The notes: generated by a model from the letters alone, not told the origin. Shown: positions 12,031 through 23,801, counted from the stretch's first letter. The stretch is 64,000 nucleotides of DNA from Sesamum alatum (GCA_034509735.1 JACGWO010000004.1:22425395-22489394); one strand, 5' to 3'. Numbers and translations: made by a program.

Positions 12031-12789
12031 AATAACGAATAAGTATCAAAATTTAACTACAAATAAAAAATATCAATCAGATTAAATTAGAAGTGATATT
12101 GAAAATTTTAAAAAGAGCTAACTACTTGATTTTATTTCAAAATTAATTGGCTAAAAACACCATGTCCCGACATTGACATTGAAGAAGAATATAAATAATA
12201 ACATAATAAATAATTTATTTAAAACCTTATCTTATTGAGTAGTAAATTAACTGACATAATTGTAGGTCCTAACAAGACATATATAATTATTTTATGCTTT
12301 AAAAGGTGCATAAAAGTTGTAACATTTGGTCCCATTGTATTATTATACACTTAACGCCTTTTGAATATCCAGAGGGATAGGTACTGTTATGAAACCAAAA
12401 TTGCTACCTTTTAATATTTACGGGACCGAAAGTAAGAATCCCAAAATCAATGGACCAAATTAAAATGGAAAGGACCTAAGTTACGGACTGAAAAATGCTA
12501 TTTCCCCTTATGAAAACAAGAAAAATCAAATGGTGAGTAAACATTAACACAATAACAATTAAAAGTATAAAATTTTAAAATAATTATATACTAACACATT
12601 AGTACAATTATATTTTTATATTAAAAAAAATTAATAAATTCTGAGAATAAACTTAGTACAATAAAATAATAAGTAAAAACTGAGCTAGTTATGTTGAAAT
12701 TAAAAAAAAAAAAGATGATAAATAAATAATCTAATGAGATTAATATAATTTTTCAGTAATAAATTTATAAAAATAACTTAAAATTTTAA

Positions 12790-13330
12790 AAAAAATGAGT
12801 ACTAAAGAGAATAAAAATTGATATATGGATAGAATATTATTAAATGGAAATTGCTTATGAAAATTGAACTATTGAGTGAATCTCTTAGCACTTGACTTAT
12901 TTAGTATTAAATAATCCTGAATGTTTTACTTTTACATCTATTGTTTCTTATAAAGGTGAAAAATAAAATTTTATACAATAATATTTCAAAATTTAGAAGC
13001 TAATAAAGCATGTAAGTAATGCTTTGACAATATAAAAAAATTGATAGTGAAATATATGATTAACATACATTATAGGATCTTACAATACAAATATTTGTAC
13101 TATATATGGTCCAATTTGATTATAATTTTATAACAATAGTCAATAAATAATTAGTTTGTAATCGTGTTAATAAACTAAAAATAATGACATTCAAATATAG
13201 TAGTAGAAAACATACAATACACAAATACCAAATTTAACAAAAAAATAAAACAAAATTAAACAACATAAAAGAAGGCATAATAAAACCTACAAATAAAATT
13301 AATCAATTTATTTTATTAAATTGAAATTTC
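12790..13330. repeat. Internal duplication of the Helitron, unit 2
   Basis: Second, somewhat shorter and diverged copy of 11330-12030. It lies about 1.4 kb downstream and ends with the same 'gaaatttcttct' block. Confidence 0.75.
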
Positions 13331-13939
13331 TTCTATCCAAGATAAGGAGTTTTGACTAATTATTTTTATTTTAATATTAATTTTTTAAAATTATTTTATA
13401 TTTTCATATTAATTGGTATGATACGTAATAATAAAATAATCATTAGTGAATATATGATATACAAAATTTTAATTTTGGAGAATATCTTTTTATTCAATAG
13501 TACCAATTAAATTTAGAAAGTGAATTACAAATAATAGAATTGAATAGTTTCCTTCTCAATTTAAATAATTATTATCAATTTATTTAAAAATATAATTGTA
13601 TAATACTAATGTTTCAATGAAAAAAATATGAATAATATCATGAACTTAACATAAGTGATATATTTACTTATAAAAAGATATTTGTACACGTGCATCGCAC
13701 GCCATACTTTCTAGGTATATTTAAAAATAGTTTTAATGTTATATAATACCCAAATCTTTATTTATACATATTAATTATCCTATATTCCTTTAGATATCTT
13801 TAACTTATATATTAATTAAAAAAATACATCTTTACGCCTTTGTGGCATCTATTATTAAAGAATTAGATACCGACATATTCCAAAATAAACCTCAAAACAA
13901 ATTAAACCCCTAACACATTTGTTAATACTTTTTTCAAAA

Positions 13940-14379
13940 CACTGCAAGAAAATAGAACATTAGCGATAAAAAATTAAGTGATAATTTTAATATTGTCACT
14001 GATTACATATATTTAGTGACAAAAATATTTATTTGTCACAATAATGAATTTTATGCTTTTAATAATTACTATTATTTTGCAAAAATTGTTACTAGCAAGA
14101 ATTAGTGACAAAAAAATATGCACAAAGTTGTCACTAGGTACAATTAGTGACTCATGTATAGTGACCTAGTGATAACAAATAATTGTTATCACTATATTGT
14201 GTTGTCACTATAGATGTGTCACTAATTGGATATAGTGACAACTTTATGTACAATTTTTGTCACTAATAATTATATAGTGACAAGATAAAAGATATTGTCA
14301 CTTAATATATATATTTTTAGTGACAACTTTAAAATTATCATTTGAAATTTTGTCACTAGTATCATATTTTCTTATAGTG
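13940..14379. mobile_element. CACTA-type MITE, 440 bp
   Basis: Ends CACTGCAAGAAAATA and, in reverse, CACTATAAGAAAATA; flanked by a 3-bp TSD AAA (13937-13939, 14380-14382; weak by itself because it is low complexity). Inside, the 'agtgacaa/ttgtcact' motif is repeated many times in both orientations, like the subterminal repeats of En/Spm elements. No transposase. Confidence 0.8.
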
Positions 14380-14552
14380 AAATAAGTATTTAAAAAGCAT
14401 ATAATATATCTTTTAAAATGGAAACTTGTCGTTATTTTTCCTTTTATCTTCTTTTGTTCCTTCTCTTTTTTGTATCGCCTACTCGAATTTAAAATAAAAA
14501 TAATGTACAGCGAGTTCAAAACTCAATAAAACAAAATCAATATTCTTTCATG

Positions 14553-15212
14553 TTAAGGTATTAAATATTAAATGATTCTCCTCTCTAATAATTTAAATTT
14601 TTAGATGACATGATCGTTTATCATAATTCAGTGTGTCAGGTCAAACAAAAGATCCTTGGTTCAATTCTCATTACCAACCCATTTATAAATATATATATAT
14701 ATATATATATATTTTTAAGCACTAATCACTACAAAAATTATGATACTTTTTGCAAATACTAAATAATTGTAGCGAATAGTCATTGACCACGATCACGCAA
14801 CGATTGTCGGCCGTGGTTTTTGCGAGGGTGACTAAAACATTTACCATGGCTAAAAGCCATATCGAATGCTTTTACCACGACTAAAAGGCATGGCAAATAA
14901 GTTTTTCATGGTGGAAAAATTTATTTTTGCATCAATTTTTATTTAACCGTAGTTAATAATAGTTATTTACCACGGCTTTTAGCCATAGTTATTAAAACTA
15001 TAGCTAATATTGATTTTTTTTTCTAGTGTGAGTTGCACGTGAGGGGGTCGAGAGCATGTTAAATATTAAATATGAAATAATTCTACTCTCACCACCCATT
15101 TAAAAAAAAAAGTTTTGACTTGTAGGATTTGTACGTGAGGAGGATATCTTAAAGATATTAAATTATCCTCTCTCTAACAATTTAAACTTTTAGATAATGT
15201 GGTCGTTCAATA
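14553..15212 (+). mobile_element. Possible TRIM-like LTR remnants flanking a CACTA MITE
   Basis: About 70-base similar segments, each beginning TGTTAA and ending in 'ttagatga(c/t)atggtcgtt'-like sequence, lie near 14553-14625, 15057-15110 and 15140-15212. The middle one is preceded by a purine-rich 'cacgtgagggggtcgagag' tract. This fits very short LTRs (TRIM-like) with a nested CACTA copy between them, but the primer site is degenerate and the ends are not fixed. Could also be fragments of a larger copia element. Confidence 0.35.
14727..15028. mobile_element. CACTA-type MITE, 'ccatggc' family, copy A
   Basis: CACTACAAAAATTATG start and TTTTTTCTAGTG end. The interior holds 'accatggctaaaagcca' and 'gaccacgatcacgcaacgat' segments shared with the copies at 51284-51579 and 59192-59505. 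No matching TSD was found for this copy. Confidence 0.75.
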
Positions 15213-15427
15213 CATTACAAAAAATGATTCAATCGCTACAAAAAAAATTTAATGTTGAAATCAGATATGAGCTAATTAACAAGTAAAAATTCTTATTGCT
15301 AATTTAACACTATTTAATATTTATTTTAAATTAGTCGTTGTTAAATCCTTTAGCAAGTAAATTTTCGTTGCTAAGAAAATTTTACTTATTAATTAGTTCT
15401 GAACTTGATTTTTTCTTGTTACTACCG
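15213..15427. mobile_element. Degenerate CACTA-like MITE
   Basis: CATTACAAAAAATG start and a reverse-complementary TTTTTTCTTGTTAC end, with a 'gagctaatt(a/c)(a/g)caagtaaaa' core also found at 35400-35430. The ends deviate from CACTA and the TSD is not visible, so this is tentative. Confidence 0.4.
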
Positions 15428-16285
15428 AACCTTTGTGATATTTTCATCCTCCTTTTTCAAAATTTGTAGTAAGAACGTTACCTTCATAAAAACATATATA
15501 TGGTCCTAAGAACTTTATCTCATTATTCTCAAATGCAATTATTCCTAACGGTATTTATATATATAAATACTTTTACCTTTTCATATATCACTGATGGATG
15601 TTCATTTCAAACAGCTATTAGACGACGGCGAGTAGTTCTTGTCATTTTTCTTGAGACCAACATATACAAAATTTGTTTTTATCTACAATTATAAATAGAC
15701 CGTAGCGTACGTGTACTAAACTAAATAATGGTGCCAGACACTGTTGTCTCTGAACTATAATACAAAATCTATTGAATATTTATAACAAGAATTTGAAATA
15801 CCAATCGAGTTGTATATATGTTTGGACATAAGTGGTAAATGACACACTAATAACTTTGTATGATTTGAGGGTCCGGGTCAATTATATATGGGTCAAAGTA
15901 AAAGTGGGTATGGAAGTTGGATGTCATGATAGTTTGTAGGGAAGTGGGTCCCACTCAGTGGAACAGACGGTGGGAATCCATCATTACCACGACGACACCA
16001 CTTTCCCATCATTTGCACGTGTCCGATGGGACCAAATCATTCCCCCGCCAGGATGCCATACGATACGGATGCTAAGTATCTCATCGTAACAATATCAAAA
16101 TATGGTTTGCAATATATGGACACGTATATAATATTGATGATGGTACGAGGTAAGTACTTGGTTAATTCTTGAATTAGTTTAAAGCTCTAAACATCATGTG
16201 TATGTTTGATGTAGAGCACGTTTCCAAGATACTTGTCTTTTGTTGCTTCTATCCAAACAAGTGGAAAATTCAGGGATAATTATAT
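15428..16285. other. Stretch without a recognised gene or element
   Basis: Less A+T-rich around 15850-16080 than its surroundings and may be low-copy sequence. The 64-codon frame at 15500-15694 has no recognisable domain. Confidence 0.4.
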
Positions 16286-17091
16286 GGCTATGTTTGATTC
16301 GTGTGATAAAATTAGATATAATGATATTAATTGGGATGAGAAATTGAATAATAATTAATTTCATCGTGCAGTATATGTTGTTTGGTTTGAGATATTGTAC
16401 GTAGGATATTTCATGTGATAATACAATATGGTGTTTGATTGAAAGGATTATAAAGTATGATTAAAAGTACAGAGACTATTAAGGGTTTCTTTTTTTAAAT
16501 TATTATATTTTTATATTTTAGCTTGTGAATGATTATAAAAAATAAAAAAAACTTTTAAATTATTTATTGAAATGCAATTGCTTAAAATAAAATAAATTAT
16601 TACAATATTTCCATTTTTTTCCTATATTTGAAGTACAATTCAAAATACGCATTAATTTAGTAATTAATTAAAACTCAAGTATCTTTCAAAAGTTCAAAAA
16701 AAAAAAGTAGTATTTTTTTATTATAATTTATTTAATTATTATAATTTGAAATATATTTTTTAATCATGTGTTTAATTTTCAAGTAACAAAAAATGCAAAC
16801 TTAAAAAAGTCAAAAGTTTTATTATTGTTCATGGTGGTGAAAGAAATAGATGGAGAAGAAAAAGGAAGAAAGAGGGGAGGAAGTGGAGAAGAGAGGGGGA
16901 AGGGTAAATGAGGAAGAAATTTGTTAACACTGATTTATAATAATTTGTGGGATTGTGTATCCCACCTCGTAGGTGGGATTCATTATCTCATAAATTTTGA
17001 TAAATAATCATGCTCTAATAATGCTAACCACACGTATGATTTGCATGATATGTAATTTTATCATGCCTAATCACATGAATCAAATATGGCT
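16286..17091. mobile_element. MITE, about 806 bp, tandem pair member A
   Basis: Terminal inverted repeats GGCTATGTTTGATTCGTGTG and, in reverse, AGCCATATTTGATTCATGTG. The interior parallels 17136-17933 ('ttgtttggtttgag(a/g)tattgta', 'tgataatacaatatg'). No clear TSD. Its neighbour has a TTA TSD, so the family is probably PIF/Harbinger-like. Confidence 0.75.
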
Positions 17092-17135
17092 GTAGGGTTT
17101 CAAACATTTTACACTTATGATAATCAAAATGTTTA

Positions 17136-17933
17136 GAGCTCGTTTGGTTCGTGTAATAGGATTAGGCGTGATGGGATTTTGATGGTATGGGAAATTGAAT
17201 GATAATTAATCCTACATTATATTATATGTTGTTTGGTTTGAGGTATTGTATATAGGATATCCCACGTGATAATACAATATGATATTTGATTGAAGGGATT
17301 ATAAAGTATGATTAAATAAAAAAAGACTATTAAGGGTATCTTTTTTAAGTTATTTATATTTTTATATTGTATCTTGTGAATGATTAAAAAACCTCTAAAT
17401 TGTTTAAAATAAAATAAATTTGTGGAATTTTCCTTTTTCTTTCTGTATTTATATGGAGTAGAAGTTCAAAATATGCATTCAATTTAGTAATTAATTAAAA
17501 ACTAAATATTTCTAAAAGTCCAAAAAAGAAAGAAGTAATATTCTTTTTTATATTTTATTATTTTAATTTGAAATACATTTTTTAAATCATGTATATAATT
17601 CTCAAGGTAATAAAAAATGCAAAGTTAAAAAATTCAAAATTCTGGTTATTGTAATGGGGAGAAGAAATAGATGAGAGAAAAAGGGAGAAAGGGGGAGGGG
17701 GGAGAGAGAGAGAGAGATATGAAGGGTGAATAAGGAAGAAAAATGTTAATACTGATTTATTATAATTTGTGGAATTGTGTATCCCACTTTATAAGTGGTA
17801 CCATTATCCCATGAATTCTGATAAATAAGATCGGGCTTGGTATTAATACCGGGCTCTAATAATGCTAACCAAACTTGTGATTAGGCATAGTAAGTAATTT
17901 TATCATGTCTAATCACACGAACCAAGTGGAGCT
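17136..17933. mobile_element. MITE, 798 bp, tandem pair member B
   Basis: Ends GAGCTCGTTTGGTTCGTGTA and, in reverse, AGCTCCACTTGGTTCGTGTG; TSD TTA at 17133-17135 and 17934-17936. Same family as 16286-17091, 44 bases downstream of it. Contains a (GA)n run near 17700-17716. Confidence 0.82.
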
Positions 17934-18401
17934 TTAGAGAAATCTCATGTGTTAAAATGAAATGGTAAAATTTTTCGCGTGATCTTAAAAATATAGCGTT
18001 AACCTCCTTGTAGACAATAGTGGGACAGACGCGCTTGGTGTGTGACTTGTTTTTGCCTCTTAATGATAAAATTGCCTCTGTCCTCCACAACTACAGGGTC
18101 TCAAGTCTGGAATAATCCTCATTTTGTCTTATCTCGCCTATTTTTTTTTTCTCTTTTTTGGGTCTGATGTTCTGCAGAATTTGTTCAATTGTGTTTTTTT
18201 CTTCTTAAATGAGGACTGTTTTAAACTTGTCTTGTATTTGTGAATGATGGGGACAATTTTATCATTTAAAAGGAAAAATGGGTAAACAAATCGCACACCA
18301 AGCACGCCAGTCCTACTGTTGTCCATAAGGAGGTTAATTGATATATTTGTAAGATGATAATTTTTTTTTTTTTTTTTTACCATCTTATTAACACAAGGGG
18401 T
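17931..18401. mobile_element. Fold-back MITE with about 200-base arms
   Basis: 17999-18085 (from 'taacctccttgtagacaata') is the reverse complement of 18250-18340, and the pairing extends outward to about 17931 and 18401 through 'tgtgttaa...atggtaaaa'. The left edge touches or overlaps the end of the preceding MITE, so the TSD is not resolved. Two small minus-strand frames inside (17881-18090 and 18138-18533) follow from the repeat and are not genes. Confidence 0.75.
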
Positions 18402-18634
18402 TTTTTTAAGCATTTTGATTATCTTAGAGGGATAAATCTTTAAACCCGATATTTGTACTTTCTTGTGGTATAAGCTATAGAGGTATATTACCTTCTTGAT
18501 TATGGTTCTACTGAATTGAGTAATTGCGACCATATATTTTAAGATTGTTTTGAAAATTTTATCGTCGATCTTTCTTAGTTAAGTTTTATCAACTTCGAAC
18601 GTCAATCATTATAATCTATTTGATTATCTTTATT

Positions 18635-18784
18635 GGAAAAAAAATTCATTTTTAGTCGTGTACGGATAAGGGTGTTGGATTTTTAGTTTTTTTTTTTTTT
18701 CTATTAAAAAAACACATTTAATCCTTTACATAGGTTAACGCACTTATATTTGTGATTACATAGTGAACAAATTTAGTTGTAGTT
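18635..18784. repeat. Left arm of a Mutator-like fold-back MITE split by a LINE
   Basis: The sequence up to 'gtgaacaaatttagttg' is the reverse complement, with substitutions, of 30895-31026. The outer edges carry nearly identical 9-base flanks, ATCTTTATT (18626-18634) and ATATTTATT (31027-31035), as for a Mutator-type TSD with one change. The two arms are now 12 kb apart because a LINE landed in the loop. Confidence 0.72.
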
Positions 18785-18885
18785 TTGTTTTTCTTTTTGA
18801 ACAAAAAACATACATCATATATTATTTCAAAATGATAGAGTTTATACAGGGAGTATTACAAGATCTAGAGGATTCATGATACATA
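18785..18885 (-). mobile_element. L1 LINE 3' untranslated end
   Basis: Minus strand. If the 287-bp Helitron at 18886-19172 is removed, this joins directly to the stop codon at 19173-19175. It ends (left side, plus strand) in the T-rich 'ttttgtttttctttttg', which is the A-rich LINE tail read from the other strand. Confidence 0.7.
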
Positions 18886-19172
18886 TCTATATTATTATAT
18901 AAAGAAAATCCCCTTCACACTCACAAACGGCGGTTATTTATACCGCTGCACTATTTTTTGTGAGGTCAAAAATGCCCTTCAACCGATAATATAACCAACT
19001 TATTTAACTTCCAAAGTTTCACTAATTGATAAATTAATTTTTTTTCTTTGTTTTATTTTTTTAATGTGATGTAATGGTTTATATTTTATTCTTATTTATG
19101 ATAATAATATATTTTAAAATGCAAAAAAATATTTATTATATGCACACAGGAATTGCGTGCCACAACATCTAG
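18886..19172 (+). mobile_element. Mini-Helitron, 287 bp
   Basis: TCTATATTATTATATAAAG 5' end after A, a GCACAC...GCGTGC stem near 19142-19160, CTAG 3' end at 19169-19172 followed by T: all three Helitron marks, with the expected A/T host site. It lies exactly behind the TGA stop of the LINE reading frame. It shares its 5' block ('tcactcacaaa(c/t)ggcg') with the element at 21321-21553. Confidence 0.85.
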
Positions 19173-20153
19173 TCATATTTTAAAACATCCTTTAAGCAGG
19201 CCGTGGAGTGTCATAGCATAGCACTCATTTACATAATCTATAGATGCGTTTTGTGCCAAAATGTCAGCCATGCGATTGCACTCCCTGTATGCAAAAACTA
19301 GTTCCACTCTTTTGAATTTAGTGAACTTCCTCCGGCAGTTCTGCAAGAGGTGCCCCCATTCCTTGTTCTGCTGATCCTCCCTCCTGCTAAATGTATTAAA
19401 AACAAACATAGAATCACTCTTAATGATCAGATTGTCAATATCTAACGATAAAGCGATATTAATACCTGTTGAAACTGCCCATATTTCAGCTTTGTTATTA
19501 GTACCAATCCCAATATTTTTTGAAAAACCAGCTATGAACTTACCACTCCAATCTCTTATAATTCCACCTATACCTGATGGCCCTGGATTTCCTTTTGCTG
19601 CTCCATCTGTGTTTAATTTAAAGACATCCTTAGGTGGTGGTTTCCATTCAAGCTTGATTGTTATGGAGTTAAGGCATTTGGTTGGGATCGGAATATCTTC
19701 TGATATACTCTTAGCTTGGCAGTGTATATTAAAGGGGCAGATGGTTTTGTTAGAAAAAATTGCCTCGTTTCTTTATTTCCAGATCACCCATTAATAGTTT
19801 ATGAAGAGAATTTGTTCTTGTTTATTCCTACTCTTTTCAAGGATTCTGAAAATAATATTAGTATTCCAGTTTAGCCCATTTTTCAGAATAGTTAAAGATT
19901 TAAACATTTTGCATCCAAAAAATAAATGTTCAATGTCTTCTATATCCTCTTTGCACAGAAAGTATGTAGGGGATGAAATGATATGTCTTTTAAAAAGAAA
20001 ATCAGCCGTAGGAATAGCATTATGCATAGTACGCCAAATGGAAATTTTGACTTTAGGAATAGCCTTTAATTTCCACATATCATCCAAGGAAGTTGAGGAC
20101 TCGGTGGATTGTTGTGTTTGGACATCAACCAAGCGTAAGCACTTTTTAATGAA
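19173..20153 (-). pseudogene. L1 LINE 3' coding part: zf-RVT and RNase H
   Basis: Minus strand. From 20153 the sequence begins with the conserved LKSAY block (a frame shift follows within ten codons), then the reverse-transcriptase zinc-binding domain (WKLKAIPKVKISIWR, then HLFFGCK near 19910). A decayed middle (19420-19790) leads to an RNase H segment at 19409-19173 (YRECNRMADILAQNA) with a proper TGA stop. It continues, after removal of the insertion at 20154-25804, the LINE at 25811-30880. Several frameshifts make it inactive. Confidence 0.88.
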
Positions 20154-21320
20154 CTAGTCACAAGTCAATATATTATTATATTATAATAATAAAATAAATT
20201 TTACAAATAATTTTTTACTTCTTAGGTTAACTATTTTTAGAGTTATTTATAGCATAACTTTTTACTAATAGCCGCATATAAAAACTTTATGTTATTCATC
20301 ATGTTGTCCAAAGAGATTTTAGGATAAAGTTCTAAATTGATTAAATTGTTTATGAAATAATTTAGAGTGAAATAATAAATAATAAATTTTTTAACTTAGG
20401 TAATATAAAATTGATTACTTAATTATTAAATATTTAATGATCAAACTTTAATTTCTTAAATATTTAGGAGCCAGTTATGGTTCTAATTACGCTATCAATT
20501 AGATAGGCGTGACATTACTTTATTGCCATATAAAATTCTATCTATTATGCAATTTTAATAATGTTATTTTAGTCATGAAAAAAATTGAAAAACTAAAAAC
20601 ATTTTAAGTTTACTCAGTTTTAATATATTTTATTTTGAAACTTAAATTTTGTTCAATTAATTATATATAATCCATATACAATATCATCTCATCTTATAAT
20701 AATAAATTAATTTGTCTCAATCTCCATTATAATTCTATCATGCATATATAAAAGTTAACTTTGTATGATTTAACACTAATAGAATACTAATTAAATTACT
20801 TATTAGGAGAAACAATTCAATAATTTATATTTTGTGTTAAGATTACAATAGGCATTACAAAAATGTAAAAAAAGCAAAACATGTCAAGTTTACTTTAATT
20901 TACATTGTGATTTTTGATTTTGTGAAAATATTCAATGTATATATTAAGTATGTACAAAACATATTAAATGAAAATCAGATTCATCGTTAAAAGGATGTTT
21001 ATTAAAGATAATATTAAATAAGTAAGAATTATTAAAAAAATACTACTTAATTTAGTTTAAGCTTTCTTTTTGATTTGGATCACATATCATGTATCTACAC
21101 TTTAAACGCATTACATATAACCAAGTCCAGTAATTTTATATGTTAAAATTTGATATTTGCATTTTCTTCAACTATTCATAGTAATACATTTCATAATCAA
21201 TGTAATATTATTAGTCAATCAAGACCTAAAAAAAACAAAAAACAAAACTATCTATATGTAATAAAACTATATTTGAGTAAACTTGAATTAGCTTCTTTAT
21301 AAAGGCTACCAACATTAAAA

Positions 21321-21553
21321 TTTATACTAATATATAAAGGAAAGGTATTTCTCACTCACAAATGGCGATTTATGACACCACGACACCATTTTTTGGTTTT
21401 GCCGATAATACCCTTAAAGTTAGTTTTTGTTCTTTTTTTTTTAAATGTAATGTGTTGATTTATATATATATATATATATATATTATATTCAATAACTTTA
21501 TAGGTGTAATATTATTTTATATGCACGCAGAAATGACTTGCTACGATCGCTAG
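21321..21553 (+). mobile_element. Mini-Helitron, 233 bp
   Basis: 5' end TTTATACTAATATATAAAGG (one change from the TC start) after A, and 3' CTAG at 21550-21553 followed by T, with a GCACGCAG...-type stem just upstream. Related to 18886-19172 at both ends. Contains an (AT)n run at 21461-21482. Confidence 0.72.
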
Positions 21554-21570
21554 TATTATAATAAAAATAA

Positions 21571-22409
21571 TTGGGTTAACTATATTTTGCACCCATGAAC
21601 TATGTATGTACTCGTATTTACACTCCTGATGTATGAAAGGTAGCAAAATCCCCCTAACAAAATAATTTGGCATTAACAGGATAAAAATGTCTTTCTCACT
21701 TACCCCCTATACTTTTCATTTTACTCTTGAAAGTATATTTTATTAAAAGAATCTCCCCCAATACTTTTAGTGAATTAAAATTTTACTCACACTTTATTTA
21801 AAAAATAATATTTAAAATTTATAGCTTTTTATAAATTATATAAATAAAAGATATTTACAAGCTCAATATATGCAAAATGTTTTACAAAGTAAATAATTTA
21901 CGCTAAAAAACACATGTATACATATGTGTAAATACACAATGCATATAATTTTATATATAAAAAAAAATGTTGTATAACCTATAACTTTAATTTTGTTCAA
22001 TTACTTGTATACATAATGAACATATATCATATCGTTATTCAAAAAAATATAAAATATTATAGATTAATTATGTTATTATTTTTCATATTTTACTGTATAT
22101 ATATTCAATGTAATATTTTAAAATTATATTGGTAATTTATTTTTTAAAAATTTCAGTATACATAACAATACAAGCAAAAACTATGTATTTTTAAATAGTT
22201 ATGTAAAAAATATAAGGATTGTAAATTTATAATGTTTATACAAATTCTATTCTAATAAAAATCATAAATTTTGGGTAATATTTATTTTAAATAAATGTTT
22301 TGGAACAAATAAAATATATTTTATGAAAATGATTGTAATACACATATTTTAGTTTTAGAGGGGTAAACGCACTTTGTACATAGTGCAAGAGTGCAAAATG
22401 TATCTAACC
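21571..22409. mobile_element. Mutator-like fold-back MITE, 839 bp
   Basis: Left TTGGGTTAACTATATTTTGC and right (in reverse) TTGGTTAGATACATTTTGC arms. Flanks AAAAATAAT/AAAAATAAC match at 8 of 9 positions (21563-21571, 22410-22418), though they are low complexity. The interior is A+T-rich with no frame. Confidence 0.65.
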
Positions 22410-23289
22410 AAAAATAACATTATAGGAAAAATGTACAAATAAAGGATTATTTTATTAATCACAACCTTACAAGTTTTTTCATATCATCAAAACTCAGAAC
22501 ATACAATTAAACGCGATAACTTTTAAAAATAAGTTTGGAATCTTACTTTTGTATTTAGATCAAGATTTTTTTATAATTTTTTTCTTTACTCTGGCATATA
22601 TATCCTTTAAATTCCATCTTTAATATATTATTAATGCTTTATGATTTATGAGATATACTTCAGAACATAGTTATAAAACTATATAAACCTACAACAAACA
22701 CATGAATAAATAAATAATTAGTACATAATAATTCAGAAAAAAATATATTTTGCCCCCCTAAACTATTCTTGATATAGTATTTACCCCCATGAACTACCAA
22801 ATGTGAGACTTGCCCCGCTAGTTGGATAAAATTTCCCCTCATCCCTTGAATAATTGTATTATTCTCAATATATTTTAGCATTTTGTACATTAAATTATCA
22901 GTAAATTACTTTCTAACTAAAAAAATTTAAATTAAAGGGGAGTAATAAATTAATATATATATATAATATATATATATATATAAGATACCCATCAAATATA
23001 ATATCCCAACAACTCATATATACTTAACTTGATGAATGAGTACAATAAATACACAAAAAAACTTTGATGTAAAAGATTTTATTAATTTGGTAATAAAATT
23101 AAGTTATTTAAATTTTTAGGTAAAATGAGTAATTATATATCCATTTTTAAATTATTTTCTTAAAAAAATGACAATATATTTATTAATATTTTTTTCTAAA
23201 AGTTTGTAACTTTTGGCTAAGCATATATATCATCAATTTCTTTCAAAGTAGAGTTGCTGGGATATTATATTTGTTATGTATAAATTATA

Positions 23290-23550
23290 TGTTGCCAAAG
23301 AAGCCTAGCTTAATTGGCGAAGTTGAGGCCCCATGGTCCTAGAGGTCATGGTTTCGAACCCCTGCGTGAGTTGATGTTATTTCTACTGTATAGTATGTAT
23401 GATTTGTTGCTGTAATAGCTAGGTGTTAGTTTATGTAATATAATTAATTTAATTGTTTGTAATTATCTCTGTTTGATATTGGTAGACAACAGTACTGAAT
23501 ATAATCACTTTACTTTCAATTAATAAAATTCATCGCTTCCAATTCAAAAG
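23290..23550 (+). mobile_element. tRNA-derived SINE (right edge approximate)
   Basis: Carries an internal RNA polymerase III promoter: A box TAGCTTAATTGG (23306-23317), a perfect match to the consensus, and a B box GTTTCGAACCC (23351-23361), 34 bases apart as in tRNA genes. It cannot fold into a full tRNA and continues about 190 bases beyond the B box, so it is a SINE rather than a tRNA gene. Confidence 0.65.
23306..23361 (+). promoter_or_regulatory. SINE A and B boxes (pol III internal promoter)
   Basis: A box at 23306-23317 and B box at 23351-23361; the spacing fits a tRNA-type promoter. Confidence 0.65.
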
Positions 23551-23801
23551 GAAAAATTATATATTAACTTATTACTGCACTTTTAATTTAAATTCTCCAC
23601 TTACTAAAAATTCTTTTTAGTCAGAAAAACATTTGGTGATGATTTTAATTTGCAAAATGCTAAAATATATCGAGAATAATATAATTATTTAAGGTATGAG
23701 GGAAAATTTTGTCCACTCAGGGGGGGTAAATATTACATTTGTTAGTTTATCGGGTAAATATTACATTAAGAATAGTTCAGGGGGCAAAGTATATTTAACC
23801 C

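Larger units (their letters stand above)
10766..13714 (+). mobile_element. Non-autonomous Helitron, about 2.95 kb
   Basis: The 5' end TCTATACTCTATATAAATG follows an A, as expected for Helitrons. The 3' end carries a perfect small hairpin (CGTGC-ATC-GCACG, 13688-13700) and then CTAG at 13711-13714. The base after CTAG is G rather than the expected T, so the right edge could be off by one or the flank mutated. The interior is about 80 percent A+T by eye with no open frame. Segments around 11330-12030 recur at about 12790-13330 in the same order, so part of the interior is duplicated. Confidence 0.72.
22736..23801. mobile_element. Fold-back MITE, about 1.07 kb, with a SINE inside
   Basis: 22738-22885 ('attttgccccc', 'tagcattttg') pairs with 23650-23801 over about 150 bases in inverted orientation. 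The ends resemble those of 21571-22409 (...TATTTTGC...). No convincing TSD. The small frames over the arms are repeat-derived. Confidence 0.75.

Noticed and set aside
18138..18533. 131-codon minus frame
   Set aside because: Falls in the arms of a fold-back MITE; Lys-rich because of T-runs on the plus strand.
23296..23372. tRNA gene
   Set aside because: A and B boxes are present but no acceptor-stem pairing was seen and similarity continues far past the B box; better explained as a SINE.
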